Of a stretch of DNA of 64,000 nt, positions 1 to 8,509 are shown one piece after another. The stretch is taken from positions 3,286,001 through 3,350,000 of the forward strand of contig JALJCQ010000013.1 in the NCBI GenBank assembly GCA_023091665.1, in the 5' to 3' direction. The notes under the pieces were generated by a model, which had not been told where the DNA came from, made no database searches, and worked only from the letters and a program-made list of their open reading frames with translations. Source of the stretch: Pythium myriotylum. Taxonomy: Eukaryota > Oomycota > Peronosporomycetes > Pythiales > Pythiaceae. A program made the position numbers and the translations under genes. Position 1 is the stretch's first letter; every line of letters starts with the position of its first letter.

Positions 1-1
1 A

Positions 2-175
2 GCCCGCGGCGATGTAGTAGCAGAGGCAGAGAAGGTGGACACTTGCAATGCTGAGCCGAGCGACCGCCAGCATCCACGGTCTCAGATAAATGGAGAAGGG
101 CGCCGTTGCCTGCCTCTGGGCTCGCCCACGATGCAGGCTGGCAGGCATCGGAGCGATGGCAGTAGATGACATCAT
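2..175 (-). CDS. N-terminus of a multi-TM/LRR-family protein, cut by the window edge
   Basis: An open frame runs leftwards from ATG at 175 (a second ATG follows directly at 172) through the window edge with no stop, giving 58 residues. Its last third contains a hydrophobic segment (around LRPWMLAVARLSIAS and LCLCYYIAAG) that aligns by eye with the first membrane region of the complete LRR-TM gene at 3690-5696, which has LRPRAFALARVAIVS and AVYYYLAG in the same order and spacing. I therefore infer a second family member whose remaining TM segments and LRRs lie outside the window. It is on the opposite strand to the complete copy, with the phosphatase gene between. Function of the family is unknown; the start could be either ATG. 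Confidence 0.6.
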   Translation of the reverse strand, partial: MMSSTAIAPMPASLHRGRAQRQATAPFSIYLRPWMLAVARLSIASVHLLCLCYYIAAG

Positions 176-339
176 GACTCCATCGACACTTTACTAATAT
201 CTGGTGATGTTGCTACTTTCGTTCACGACGAGAATAGCTGCCAAGGTCTCAGTTGTAGCATATCACAGATTGTACCCATCTCATTCGGTTTCTATGCAGT
301 GTGTGTAGTTTCGTGCTCCTATGTGAATCGTCCTAACGC

Positions 340-3038
340 CTACAACTGCTTCTCGACGGTCGCGTCGCCACTTGAGAGGCGCAGTGAGTTGCCTGTCACG
401 GTCTCAACCTTCTCCTCGTCCGAGTCGTCTTCCAGGTCGCTCGCCTCCTCCAAGATGTGCTCCTGGGTCTCGGTCACGGTCGTCGTTGTGAGATCAGCGG
501 CTAACCCGATGCGCTGGATACTGCCCAGGCGAGTGAGAACAGGCGCCTCCTTGGCGCTCGGGATCCGTACAAGCTTGCGTTGGGCCTCAGCCTCAGCCGG
601 GTCCACAGGCTTGGTCTCCTCGAACTTGTCGCCATTCTGGCTGTCGTTGGAGCTGCTCAGAGACCGAAGCGCCCCGAGCGCGCTGAGCGCCTTGATCTTC
701 TTGCGCGCGCGTTTCCACTTGGCGTGGACAGTCATCTTGGCATTGATACGGAAGCCCTCCATGAACTCGTTGATGTTGAGTTCGTTGTCGCGACTAAAGT
801 CGAGCATGCTCATGATCTCCATGGCGTTCGTGCTGAACGCCTTCATACCTGGCGGCAGGTGCTCGTTGAGCAGCTTGATGCCCGTCTCCAGCTCGTCGAG
901 CGTGATCGTGCCATTGCCGTCACGGTCGAGCACGCGGAACAAGGCCTCGAGACGGGTACGATGACGGTAGAGCGAGTTGAAGGCCTGGCGACGCTTGAGC
1001 CGGTCAGGATCTGCGTCATCCGGTTCCTTGGACTCGGTCGCCGCCGCGGGTGCAGCCCCATCGCCACCAGCGACGTTGTACCGAGCAAGGAAGCCTTCAA
1101 ACGGCACGTGCCCCTCTTCTAGCGACGTTAGCAGCGGCTGAAGTGCATGCCAGTCGAGCGAGAGGTCCAATACGTCCTCCATGACCTTGCCCCAAACTGC
1201 AACTGTGAGCTTGCCCGTCTTCTCCGTATCCACCTTCTTGAACTCTTCTCGCAACTCATCGTTGTGCTCGACGATGAGCGAGAAAAGCGCGTCCAAGTTG
1301 GAGACACCGAGGTCGCGCGACTCGGCGCTAGCCATGTACTGGAAGAAAGCCGGCTTGGCCTGCTTGCTGGACGGGATGCGTACGAAACAGCCGAGGTTAT
1401 TGGCCTTGCCGCAGTAGTTGGATGCAGAGAAGAGCGTGACTAGCATGCCTTTGTCCTGGTATGGCCAGTCAAAGCCACGCGGTACGCACTCGTGTGAACG
1501 GATGATGAGCGCGAGCTTGTTCTTGGTCATGAATTTTTGCACGACGTCCGGGCCGTAGAGAATGCCGGCGCCACGCTTGTTCTCTTCCCACCCTCTGGTG
1601 GGCTTGGGGTCACTCCATAGCAAGTCGCGCATCATCTCCATACGCCGGTGAGGCTCTTTTTGGGTCTTGACCCTGGGTTTGTCTCGCCAGCGCGTGAGAT
1701 CGTACTCTGTGCGGTCGAGCAGCGCGTTGAACTCGCGGATCATCACCATCTCGCGTGGCACGCCACCGTGGACTACAAGCACGCGGTTATCCAAAAGCGT
1801 CGCAAGTGGAAGCCACTTGAAGCTCTCGCAGAAGAGGTCGTAGATGAAACGGTCGTACTTGGTCTCGCACTCTTTCATGAACCCGAAGACCTGTGTGATT
1901 GAGTACTCCTCGTGGTTGCCGCGGTTCACGAACACGTGCTTGGGGTAGAGAATCTTGAAAAGGTAGATGATGACCGAGATTTCTACGCCCCTGTCGCCGC
2001 GGTCCACGAAGTCGCCGTTGAAGAGGTACGGGTTGGTCTCCGATGGCAGGCCGTTCTCGCGCAAGATGAGCAGCAGATCATCGAGCTGGCCGTGGAGATC
2101 GCCGATGACCGTTAAGTGATTCGCCGGCGCAATGGTCACTTCAACGAGGTTGGGTTCTTGACGGAAGATCGCCATGGCCATGTTGACAATCCGAATGATC
2201 TCATGACGAGGGATCTTGAGCCCGTGCTTGCACGACTCGATGAGTTCCTTGACGCTCTCAATCGTGATCTTGGCGCCGAGCTCCTCGGCCTGGAGGTACA
2301 TGTTGGCAATGTCGATCGAGCCGACGACTTGCTCGGACACGGTCTTGCCGAGCGCCGAGGACGGCGGGGCGTCGCCCAGGTCCTGCGAGAGCGACTTGCC
2401 GCGCTGCGGCTCGTCGATGCCGGGCATGTATCGCGTCAGCGCGTCCAGGAACAGCGAGAGCTCGAGCTGCAGAGCGTCGCCAAACAACGCCACGATGAGT
2501 ATCCGTCTGCGCAGAAGATCCACTGTGCGCTCTCTCTGTCCAGACGGACAAACCAGGCACTTGCAATTCCACCGCACTCACCACATCGGCCTCTTCGCGG
2601 TTCTCGAGGTCGTTGAAGAGCTTCCAGTTCGAGATGAGATCTTCCGCCGACGACGACGCCGTCGAGTTGGTCGGCGACGGCCGCGTCGGCGACGCTGCAT
2701 CCAAATCCCAGATCGTCAGTTTCTCTCTCTCTCTTCTTTCTCCCAGCGCAGCACTCACGCGGCGGCGTCACCTCGGGCTTCCCACTGCTCGGCCTATTCA
2801 CAGAGAACAATTGAGGCAGTGTTAGCAGGGCGTCGCGGGTCATCTCCGTGTCTGGATCGGCGGCGGCTCACGCGGTCGGGGCCTTGCTGGGCGTCCTCTT
2901 GGCCTCGAGGCGCGCGCTCGCGGCCGCCGACGCGTGCTCGAGCGCCTTTTCTTGCGCCGACTTGCCCGCGGGGCGGCGCGGCGGCGCCACGACCGTGTTG
3001 CTGCCGCCGCGCGGCGCCGGCGACTGCTTGTTCCCCAT
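340..3038 (-). CDS. EF-hand Ser/Thr protein phosphatase, PPEF/PP7-like, four exons
   Basis: Exons 3038-2872, 2793-2759, 2694-2582 and 2535-340 join in frame (167+35+113+2196 nt) into 836 residues; all introns are GT-AG (78, 64, 46 nt), and the first two contain CTAAC or CTGAC. The PPP metallophosphatase core (about residues 195-510) shows GDLHGQ, GDFVDRG, RGNHEE, the metal ligands of this superfamily, and a VVHGG loop. The C-terminal third has EF-hand-like loops; the clearest is DRDGNGTITLDE, followed by a degenerate one with DNELNINEF. This layout is that of PPEF/PP7/RdgC phosphatases, which are Ca2+-linked. The reconstructed protein starts MGNKQS, a Gly2/Ser6 N-myristoylation-type sequence, followed by about 50 Ala/Pro/Arg-rich residues. 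The long open frame alone would start at a non-conserved Met (2577) inside intron 3, so I reject that start. Exon 1-3 boundaries are hand-inferred. Confidence 0.82.
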
Positions 3039-3689
3039 GGCGTCGCCGAGGACCTCGTCAGGAGCTCAAGTGAGGAGGGAGAAGCCAAACGCGACTGAAC
3101 ATCTGGGATGGGTGGTTTCGACCAATGAGAAGAGGTGGGACAGGATTGCAGCCAATGGAAGAGTGACAAAGTGGGAAGCGGAAGGGATTTTGGCCAATGG
3201 GAAGGAGAGGAGAGGTACCCGTTGGAGAAATCAGCTTTTGGGTGGAAAGCGTGGCTGTGGGGAAGATTTTTTGGGACGATGATCGGATCGACGCGGGTTT
3301 TTTTAGTCGCTTAGACCGGGAGGCCTTTAGACGTCAGGTTAGACGCCAGGTTAGACGCCGGGTTAGACGCGGAGCGACTCGCGTCTAAACGAGTGGTCGA
3401 ACCACCCTGCCTACCAAAGTGGCCATGTTTACGGACTAACCGTCAGTCGAAACATCGCCCTCGAGGGTCTGGAACGGAACCTACCATTTCTATTTCTAAA
3501 TGATCTATCGTTTCTATCTTTCCGATCTGTGACGTGAGCGCTCACACGTCGCAGATGCGATTCCAATCGTTTCGGGTTCTTTTTCCGGTGCACCACGAGC
3601 CTATTTCCGCTCTGTCTTCGACAACAAAGGATCGCGTTCGTCTCCCAGTTCACTTATGGCTGCATGTTAGTCGATGCACGCTCGGAACC
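3039..3689. other. Intergenic region, divergent promoters
   Basis: This is the shared upstream region of the leftward phosphatase and the rightward LRR-TM gene. It has several CCAAT/ATTGG boxes (around 3121, 3151 and 3191) on the phosphatase side, a 12-bp tandem repeat at 3327-3370, and no convincing coding frame. The open frame of the LRR-TM gene extends back to 3534 but has no ATG supported by its paralog before 3690. Confidence 0.5.
3327..3388. repeat. 12-bp tandem repeat with TTAGACG core and inverted end
   Basis: TTAGACG occurs at 3327, 3339, 3351 and 3363, an exact 12-bp period, with a looser copy (TTAGACC) at 3311. The reverse complement CGTCTAA lies at 3382-3388, so the array can fold back as a stem. 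It sits in the promoter region between two divergent genes. Confidence 0.75.
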
Positions 3690-5696
3690 ATGCCCAGGAG
3701 ACCGAGAGACCTACCGAAGGTCGAGGTCCGCGCTGTTCGTCCGATTGGCCCATTGGTGCGCGACCAGATCTTCCACTTGGGCACGTCGTCGTCCAGCTTT
3801 GCGCTGCCACTCCGCCCGCGAGCGTTCGCTCTCGCTCGCGTCGCGATCGTCTCGATCCATGCGTTGTGTGCAGTGTACTACTACCTGGCGGGACTCATTC
3901 TCCTGAAACTGCCGACCTCCACCACCGCCAGACTGCTCGAATTCTGGTGTGTGACGCTTCCGTTCAAGTTCTTCCCGGCGTTCGGACGGCTCTACTACGC
4001 GTTTGCCATCACTCACGCTCTCTTTGTTGTGCTGGATGTCGCGGGTGTGTATCGAAGAAGAAAGCGAGCATCAGCAACTTGGATACAGCGCGCCAATGGC
4101 AACTCCAAACTCGCTGGCTATTTCATGAGACTGGCGCTCTGGCTCCACGTGCAACTTTTCACATCGAAAGGTATTCTCGGTATCGAGAATCCTCATTTTG
4201 ACCTTGTGTTCCTGCTTCGAGAGATAGTCGAGACTTCGTTACAGACTCACCAGGCATACCAGATCGCCCGCTTACTGCCCCGCGAAAGTCTTCTTCAGTT
4301 CTACATCTCTGTGCTCGTGGTCAGTTGCTGGACGACTCCATTGCTCCACCGCTTTGTCGCAAACAAACCATTGCAGCGATTGGTGAGTCGTATGGTCGAT
4401 GCGGCACTTGACTTCTTGGCTTGTGTTGGCGTTCCCGTTGTTCTCGCTGCCAGCTACGTCAGAGATATCAACCCGCACACTCTCGACCTTCACCCAGAGA
4501 GTTACCAGAACGTATCGTGGCTAGCCCACGCTATGAATGAAGCGCCACTCATTCTCTTCGGATCGTGGATCGACGCCTTGAGTCGATTCCTTTTCTCAGT
4601 CGGACTGATCTCCTCGCTGCGTGTGCTCCGTCGACTACTAGTGCGTCGGAAGAACCGCATAATGCTCGCTCCGCCAAGAACCAGCCCTACAGTTCAGTTA
4701 CCTACCCACGCTCCACCAAGCTCCCAAATTCTCCACTACATCCACCGCGTACTCCTCATTTACGGCGCCGTCATCCTCACCCTTCATGTGATCGCGCATT
4801 TGGGTCCTCTCGCTCCACCTTCTTGCAAGCTAAGCGTTCACCCGTGGTTCACGCGCAAGCCTGGATGCGCAATGATCGAGATGAATTGCTGCAGGAATCG
4901 AAGCGCGGTGGGTAGTGCACGCGAGTTGCATCAGATATTGGAGACGATCGACCATTTGTCGCTGACTCAGATCGTTGTGCGTCATTGCCGCCAGGTCGAA
5001 ATCCCATCCATCGTGTCATCTTTCTCGTCCCTTGCTGGGATCATGACCTACAACGTGAGCATCGTAACTTGGGACGCGAACGCAGCGCTCACGCAGACTT
5101 CGCACCCGCGCATACGCTTTGGTCACTTCGTGCGAACAGATTTTCCCAACGGAACGCTGCCAGCTGGGCTTCTCGCTCCCCGCTTCCCGTACAGGCTGCT
5201 CGATATGGTGTTCTCCGTCACCAACATCGACCGCCTCCCTGCCGATATTCACCTGAAATGGCCATCAGATATGATCCTCGACATCGAGAAGAGTCAATTG
5301 AGCGAGTTCCCGATGGTGGTGACCAAACTTCGCCCCACCTGGCTGTGTCTCGATGGCAACCGTATCGAGATTGTCCCCGTGGAGGCATTCACATCAGGCA
5401 AGACTCAGCTATTGATGCTCAATGGAAACCCGATCAAGACGCTTCCAGAAACGGTGGAAGGATCAGCTGTTGAGCTGTCCTCCATATTCTTGGCGAAGAC
5501 GGATCTGCAAGAACTTCCCTCGTGGATGGACGCGGCCTTCTTCTCTCGCGCGAATCGCCAAGTGATTCTGAGCGGGACCCCAGCGTGTGAGCATCCAAAG
5601 TCAGAATGGATGGATCGGGCGATTTGCAGTGAGAACATGATTTTCGTTGGAGTATATAACTTGGAGTCTGAGATCCGAACCGACGAGACGTGGTGA
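3690..5696 (+). CDS. Multi-pass membrane protein with C-terminal leucine-rich repeats
   Basis: Single-exon gene of 668 residues from ATG 3690. The N-terminal half contains several hydrophobic segments (about residues 60-85, 95-130, 200-220, 240-280, 400-420), so a multi-pass membrane protein is likely. The C-terminal 150 residues are LRR-like, with repeats such as LDGNRIEIVP, LMLNGNPIKTLP and LAKTDLQELP. There are Cys-rich residues before the LRRs (PSCKLS, CAMIEMNCCRN). TM-plus-LRR proteins of this type recur in oomycete genomes, but I know no assigned function. The first segment matches the truncated paralog at 2-175. An earlier in-frame ATG (3534) would add 52 residues with no support from the paralog. 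Confidence 0.75.
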   Translation: MPRRPRDLPKVEVRAVRPIGPLVRDQIFHLGTSSSSFALPLRPRAFALARVAIVSIHALCAVYYYLAGLILLKLPTSTTARLLEFWCVTLPFKFFPAFGRLYYAFAITHALFVVLDVAGVYRRRKRASATWIQRANGNSKLAGYFMRLALWLHVQLFTSKGILGIENPHFDLVFLLREIVETSLQTHQAYQIARLLPRESLLQFYISVLVVSCWTTPLLHRFVANKPLQRLVSRMVDAALDFLACVGVPVVLAASYVRDINPHTLDLHPESYQNVSWLAHAMNEAPLILFGSWIDALSRFLFSVGLISSLRVLRRLLVRRKNRIMLAPPRTSPTVQLPTHAPPSSQILHYIHRVLLIYGAVILTLHVIAHLGPLAPPSCKLSVHPWFTRKPGCAMIEMNCCRNRSAVGSARELHQILETIDHLSLTQIVVRHCRQVEIPSIVSSFSSLAGIMTYNVSIVTWDANAALTQTSHPRIRFGHFVRTDFPNGTLPAGLLAPRFPYRLLDMVFSVTNIDRLPADIHLKWPSDMILDIEKSQLSEFPMVVTKLRPTWLCLDGNRIEIVPVEAFTSGKTQLLMLNGNPIKTLPETVEGSAVELSSIFLAKTDLQELPSWMDAAFFSRANRQVILSGTPACEHPKSEWMDRAICSENMIFVGVYNLESEIRTDETW

Positions 5697-6902
5697 CCAC
5701 CAGTAAACGTACAAAGGCTCTATATCCCTGGCTCGAGACGACTTGTCCTCTCCCACTCGCAACCAACGCTCACACAACTGCTGACATACTTACAAATCAC
5801 GGTCGAAACTCGTGGGAAGTCTCACTACAATCTCGACGACGTCTTCGCTTGGACGGACTGCCCGTCGTAGTATTCCAAAACGAAAAACATGTTTGCACTC
5901 TGTCGGAACGCCATAGCGCTGCGGGTATTTGAACTCAAGAACTATCACAGCAACAGTTTTGTCCGCTAATCACCAAATATAGGACACCTCTCGTCGAGCT
6001 GGGTCTCAATCTAGGGCGAAGCCACCTGTTATTGCCTATTACGTTGTCCTCTTCCACACAAAGCGCAAGGGTCACTTCTTATCCAACAGGTAGACACGTA
6101 AACACCGTTTTTGGGTCGCAGTTGGTGACTGGCACTATCTTACGCCGACCGTTTCAATCGTGTTGGCTCGGAGAAGCAGAAGAAGTGCCAGAAATGTGTT
6201 GGTAATTGGTCAGAACGGTAGAAATGACGCGAATAGTCTTGTTTCATCCTCTCCATGGATGCGAATCGAGCCCGAAATGGGCCAGTGGGAATCCGCAAAA
6301 CGATCGGAGAGATCCCGTTTAGTATGTGCAGCTCGAGCAGAGAAAATAGAAACCTGAGCTTATTGGAAGACGTGCGTCACTTAAACCACGAAAAAAAGGG
6401 GTTGGCTGCGCCCATTATTCGTTCCAAAAGTGCCCAGCTTCATAACTTGGGCTTACTCTTACTATTAATAATGATGAGATGGCTTGTGCGCTTTCGCCTA
6501 ATGTCTCTGGCTGGCAGAATTATCCGTCACGTGTGGGAGACTCGTCGCAGACGGTGAGATAGGCTTGTTGCGTCAACCATCCTAGACCTATCACAGCGTG
6601 AGGTGGGTGCCAGGCGTCTCAGCAGCGCGTCGCCTTGGAATCCACCTCAACGATCCGTCTTGTGAGCTCGCACGTTCTTTGCCGTTGGGCAATCGTAGGG
6701 GAAGTTCGGTTGTTGTGTCGTCGCCTCTCTAGCCTCGATTACCGTCGTGACAGCCTTGGCTTCACTATGAAGCCACGCCCATCCCGGCTTTTAGTGGACG
6801 CCACACCGGACCAACCAATCACAGTCCCTTCGCTTCGCCATACCCGTGCATTCGTCGCTTCATTTTCCAAATCGACCTCAAGGCCATCAATCTCTTCCCA
6901 GG
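5697..6902. other. Intergenic region, no gene recognised
   Basis: About 1.2 kb without a convincing coding frame on either strand; the frames present are short, lack similarity and overlap each other. The segment is less GC-rich than its neighbours. The last 50 bases hold the promoter-like element of the Kazal gene. Confidence 0.5.
6856..6872 (+). promoter_or_regulatory. Initiator-like core promoter of the Kazal gene
   Basis: The stretch CGCTTCATTTTCCAAAT resembles the oomycete initiator plus flanking promoter region (TCAYTTY followed by an A/T-rich CAWTTT-like block) and lies about 35 nt upstream of ATG 6903, the usual distance. The match is by eye only. Confidence 0.45.
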
Positions 6903-7130
6903 ATGAAGCTTGCTGTCTTGCTCTCAGTGATTGCCGCCGTGGTCTCAACCGGGATGGTTCAAAGCGCTTCGACGGCCGACTCCTGCGTCCAGGACTGCAC
7001 GCGCGAGCTCGAGCAGCTCTGCGCCTCCGACGGCAAGACCTACAACAACGAATGTCTCTTCCTCAACGCCAAGTGCCGCAACGGCACGCTCTCGGTCGTG
7101 GACGCCACCGGCCCGTGCCCGAAGCAGTAA
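6903..7130 (+). CDS. Secreted single-domain Kazal-type serine protease inhibitor
   Basis: A 75-residue protein from ATG 6903. Residues 1-21 form a signal peptide (MKLAVLLSVIAAVVSTGMVQS). The rest is one Kazal domain with six cysteines, including the diagnostic block CASDGKTYNNEC. The residue two after the second cysteine, which is P1 in Kazal inhibitors, is Arg (CTREL), predicting inhibition of trypsin-like proteases. Secreted oomycete Kazal proteins (EPI family) inhibit host apoplastic proteases such as subtilases; that role here is inference. The domain is nearly identical in framework to domains 2-4 of the gene at 7527, so the two probably arose by tandem duplication. An upstream in-frame ATG at 6846 would put the signal peptide inside the protein and is rejected. 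Confidence 0.88.
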   Translation: MKLAVLLSVIAAVVSTGMVQSASTADSCVQDCTRELEQLCASDGKTYNNECLFLNAKCRNGTLSVVDATGPCPKQ

Positions 7131-7526
7131 AAGCGAAAGCGTAATAATCGTGAAACAGATCCCGTGGCTACTTTCATGCGCGTTTTCAGAGCGGCACGCT
7201 CTTTGTGAGTAGGCTCCCAGCGGAAGATCGTGCAAATACCCGCCACTAGAGCTCGTGCAAGCCCACGAGGCTCTCGATAACTGATCTCGTCGCGGAGACC
7301 GCCGCAAAACTCGAACTTCTTCGTAATGTACGTTTTGTCGTCATCACGCACATCACGGTCACCTCCTTTAGGGTTCTGGTTGGGCCACTGCTCTCTGCGT
7401 TGTGGACCATTGATTGGCTAAAATATCCATCTACTGTCGCCGACCTATTTAAATTTACTGACTTCCTGCGACAAGAGCGGCTCCTGAAGAGCTACACAGT
7501 TCTGGAACTGCCTCGATCCCGTGACC
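7131..7526. other. Intergenic region upstream of the four-domain Kazal gene
   Basis: About 400 bases with no gene. A CCATTGATTGGCT segment near 7407 (CCAAT-type box in inverted form) and a TATTTAAATTTA stretch near 7446 lie 70-120 bases upstream of the start codon. Confidence 0.4.
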
Positions 7527-8417
7527 ATGAAGATCGCGGCGTTTTCGACGCTCGCGGCGCTCGCGCTTGCGCTCGTGGCGTCTCCGAGTGCCGCCCACGA
7601 GTGCAAAGTGGTCTGCGACGCGGCGCATCCGTCGCCGGTCTGCGGAAGCGACGGCAAGACCTACGCGAGCGAGTGCTTTCTCAAGTTCGCCAAGTGCGAG
7701 AAGCCGTCGCTCAAGCTCGTCCACGACCACGCGTGTCCCGACAAGAAGAAGTCGAGCACGACGACCATCCACATCTCGGTCAGCACTGGCAAAGACAAGA
7801 AAAAGAGCAAGGACGACGACGTAGAGGAAGAGGACGAGGCGAGCGAGGAAGATGACGAGGACGAGGACGACAAGTGCAGCAAGGATTGCACGCGCGAACT
7901 CGACCAGATGTGCGCGTCGGATGGCAAGACATACAACAATCAATGTCTCTTTGAAGTTGCCCAGTGCCGCAACCCCAAGCTTAAGATCGTGGACGCCGAA
8001 GGTCCGTGCCCCAAGAAAACTGCGCGTGACGGTGATGAGGAGGAGGACGACGACAGCGATGAAAGCGATGACAGCGAGGCCGAAGCGAAGAAAGTGACCA
8101 AGACAAAGAAAGCGGACAAATGCGACAAAGGCTGCACGCGCGAGCTTGACTTGCTGTGTGCGTCGGATGGCAAGACCTACAACAACCACTGTCTCTTCGA
8201 GAATGCCAAGTGCCGCAACCCGAAGCTTACGATTGTTGATCCAGATGGAGCGTGTCCAGCAAAAACGAAGTGCGAGAAGGACTGTTCGCGCGAACTCGAG
8301 CAGCTTTGCGCCTCGAACGGTAAAACGTACAACAACAAATGCCTCTTTGAGAACGCCAAGTGCAGCAACAGCTCGCTTACGATCGTCGACGAGGACGGTC
8401 CGTGCCCCAAGAAGTAG
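7527..8417 (+). CDS. Secreted four-domain Kazal-type protease inhibitor
   Basis: A 296-residue protein from ATG 7527; the frame extends to 7521 only through a GTG. It has a signal peptide (about residues 1-23, ending PSAAH). Four Kazal domains follow, each with CxSDGKTY or CxSNGKTY: about residues 24-70, 118-165, 202-250 and 250-296. Domain 1 differs (P1 Ala in VCDAAH); domains 2, 3 and 4 have P1 Arg (CTREL, CTREL, CSREL). Domains 1-2 and 2-3 are separated by long Asp/Glu/Ser/Lys-rich linkers; domains 3 and 4 are nearly contiguous. Multi-domain Kazal proteins of oomycetes are secreted and target host proteases; the specific target is not known here. Tandem with the single-domain gene at 6903. 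Confidence 0.9.
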   Translation: MKIAAFSTLAALALALVASPSAAHECKVVCDAAHPSPVCGSDGKTYASECFLKFAKCEKPSLKLVHDHACPDKKKSSTTTIHISVSTGKDKKKSKDDDVEEEDEASEEDDEDEDDKCSKDCTRELDQMCASDGKTYNNQCLFEVAQCRNPKLKIVDAEGPCPKKTARDGDEEEDDDSDESDDSEAEAKKVTKTKKADKCDKGCTRELDLLCASDGKTYNNHCLFENAKCRNPKLTIVDPDGACPAKTKCEKDCSRELEQLCASNGKTYNNKCLFENAKCSNSSLTIVDEDGPCPKK

Positions 8418-8509
8418 TCCGTCATTAACTACGTGGTGCTTGTCTGGTGCTTCCGAGATTAGCGTTCAATTTTTTTTTCATTCTATCAAGATCAATATAG
8501 TTCACTGAC

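Noticed and set aside
2436..3169. Several minus-strand frames over the phosphatase 5' region
   Set aside because: They are shadows of exons 1-3 and their introns; parts of them are in the correct frame only within the called exons.
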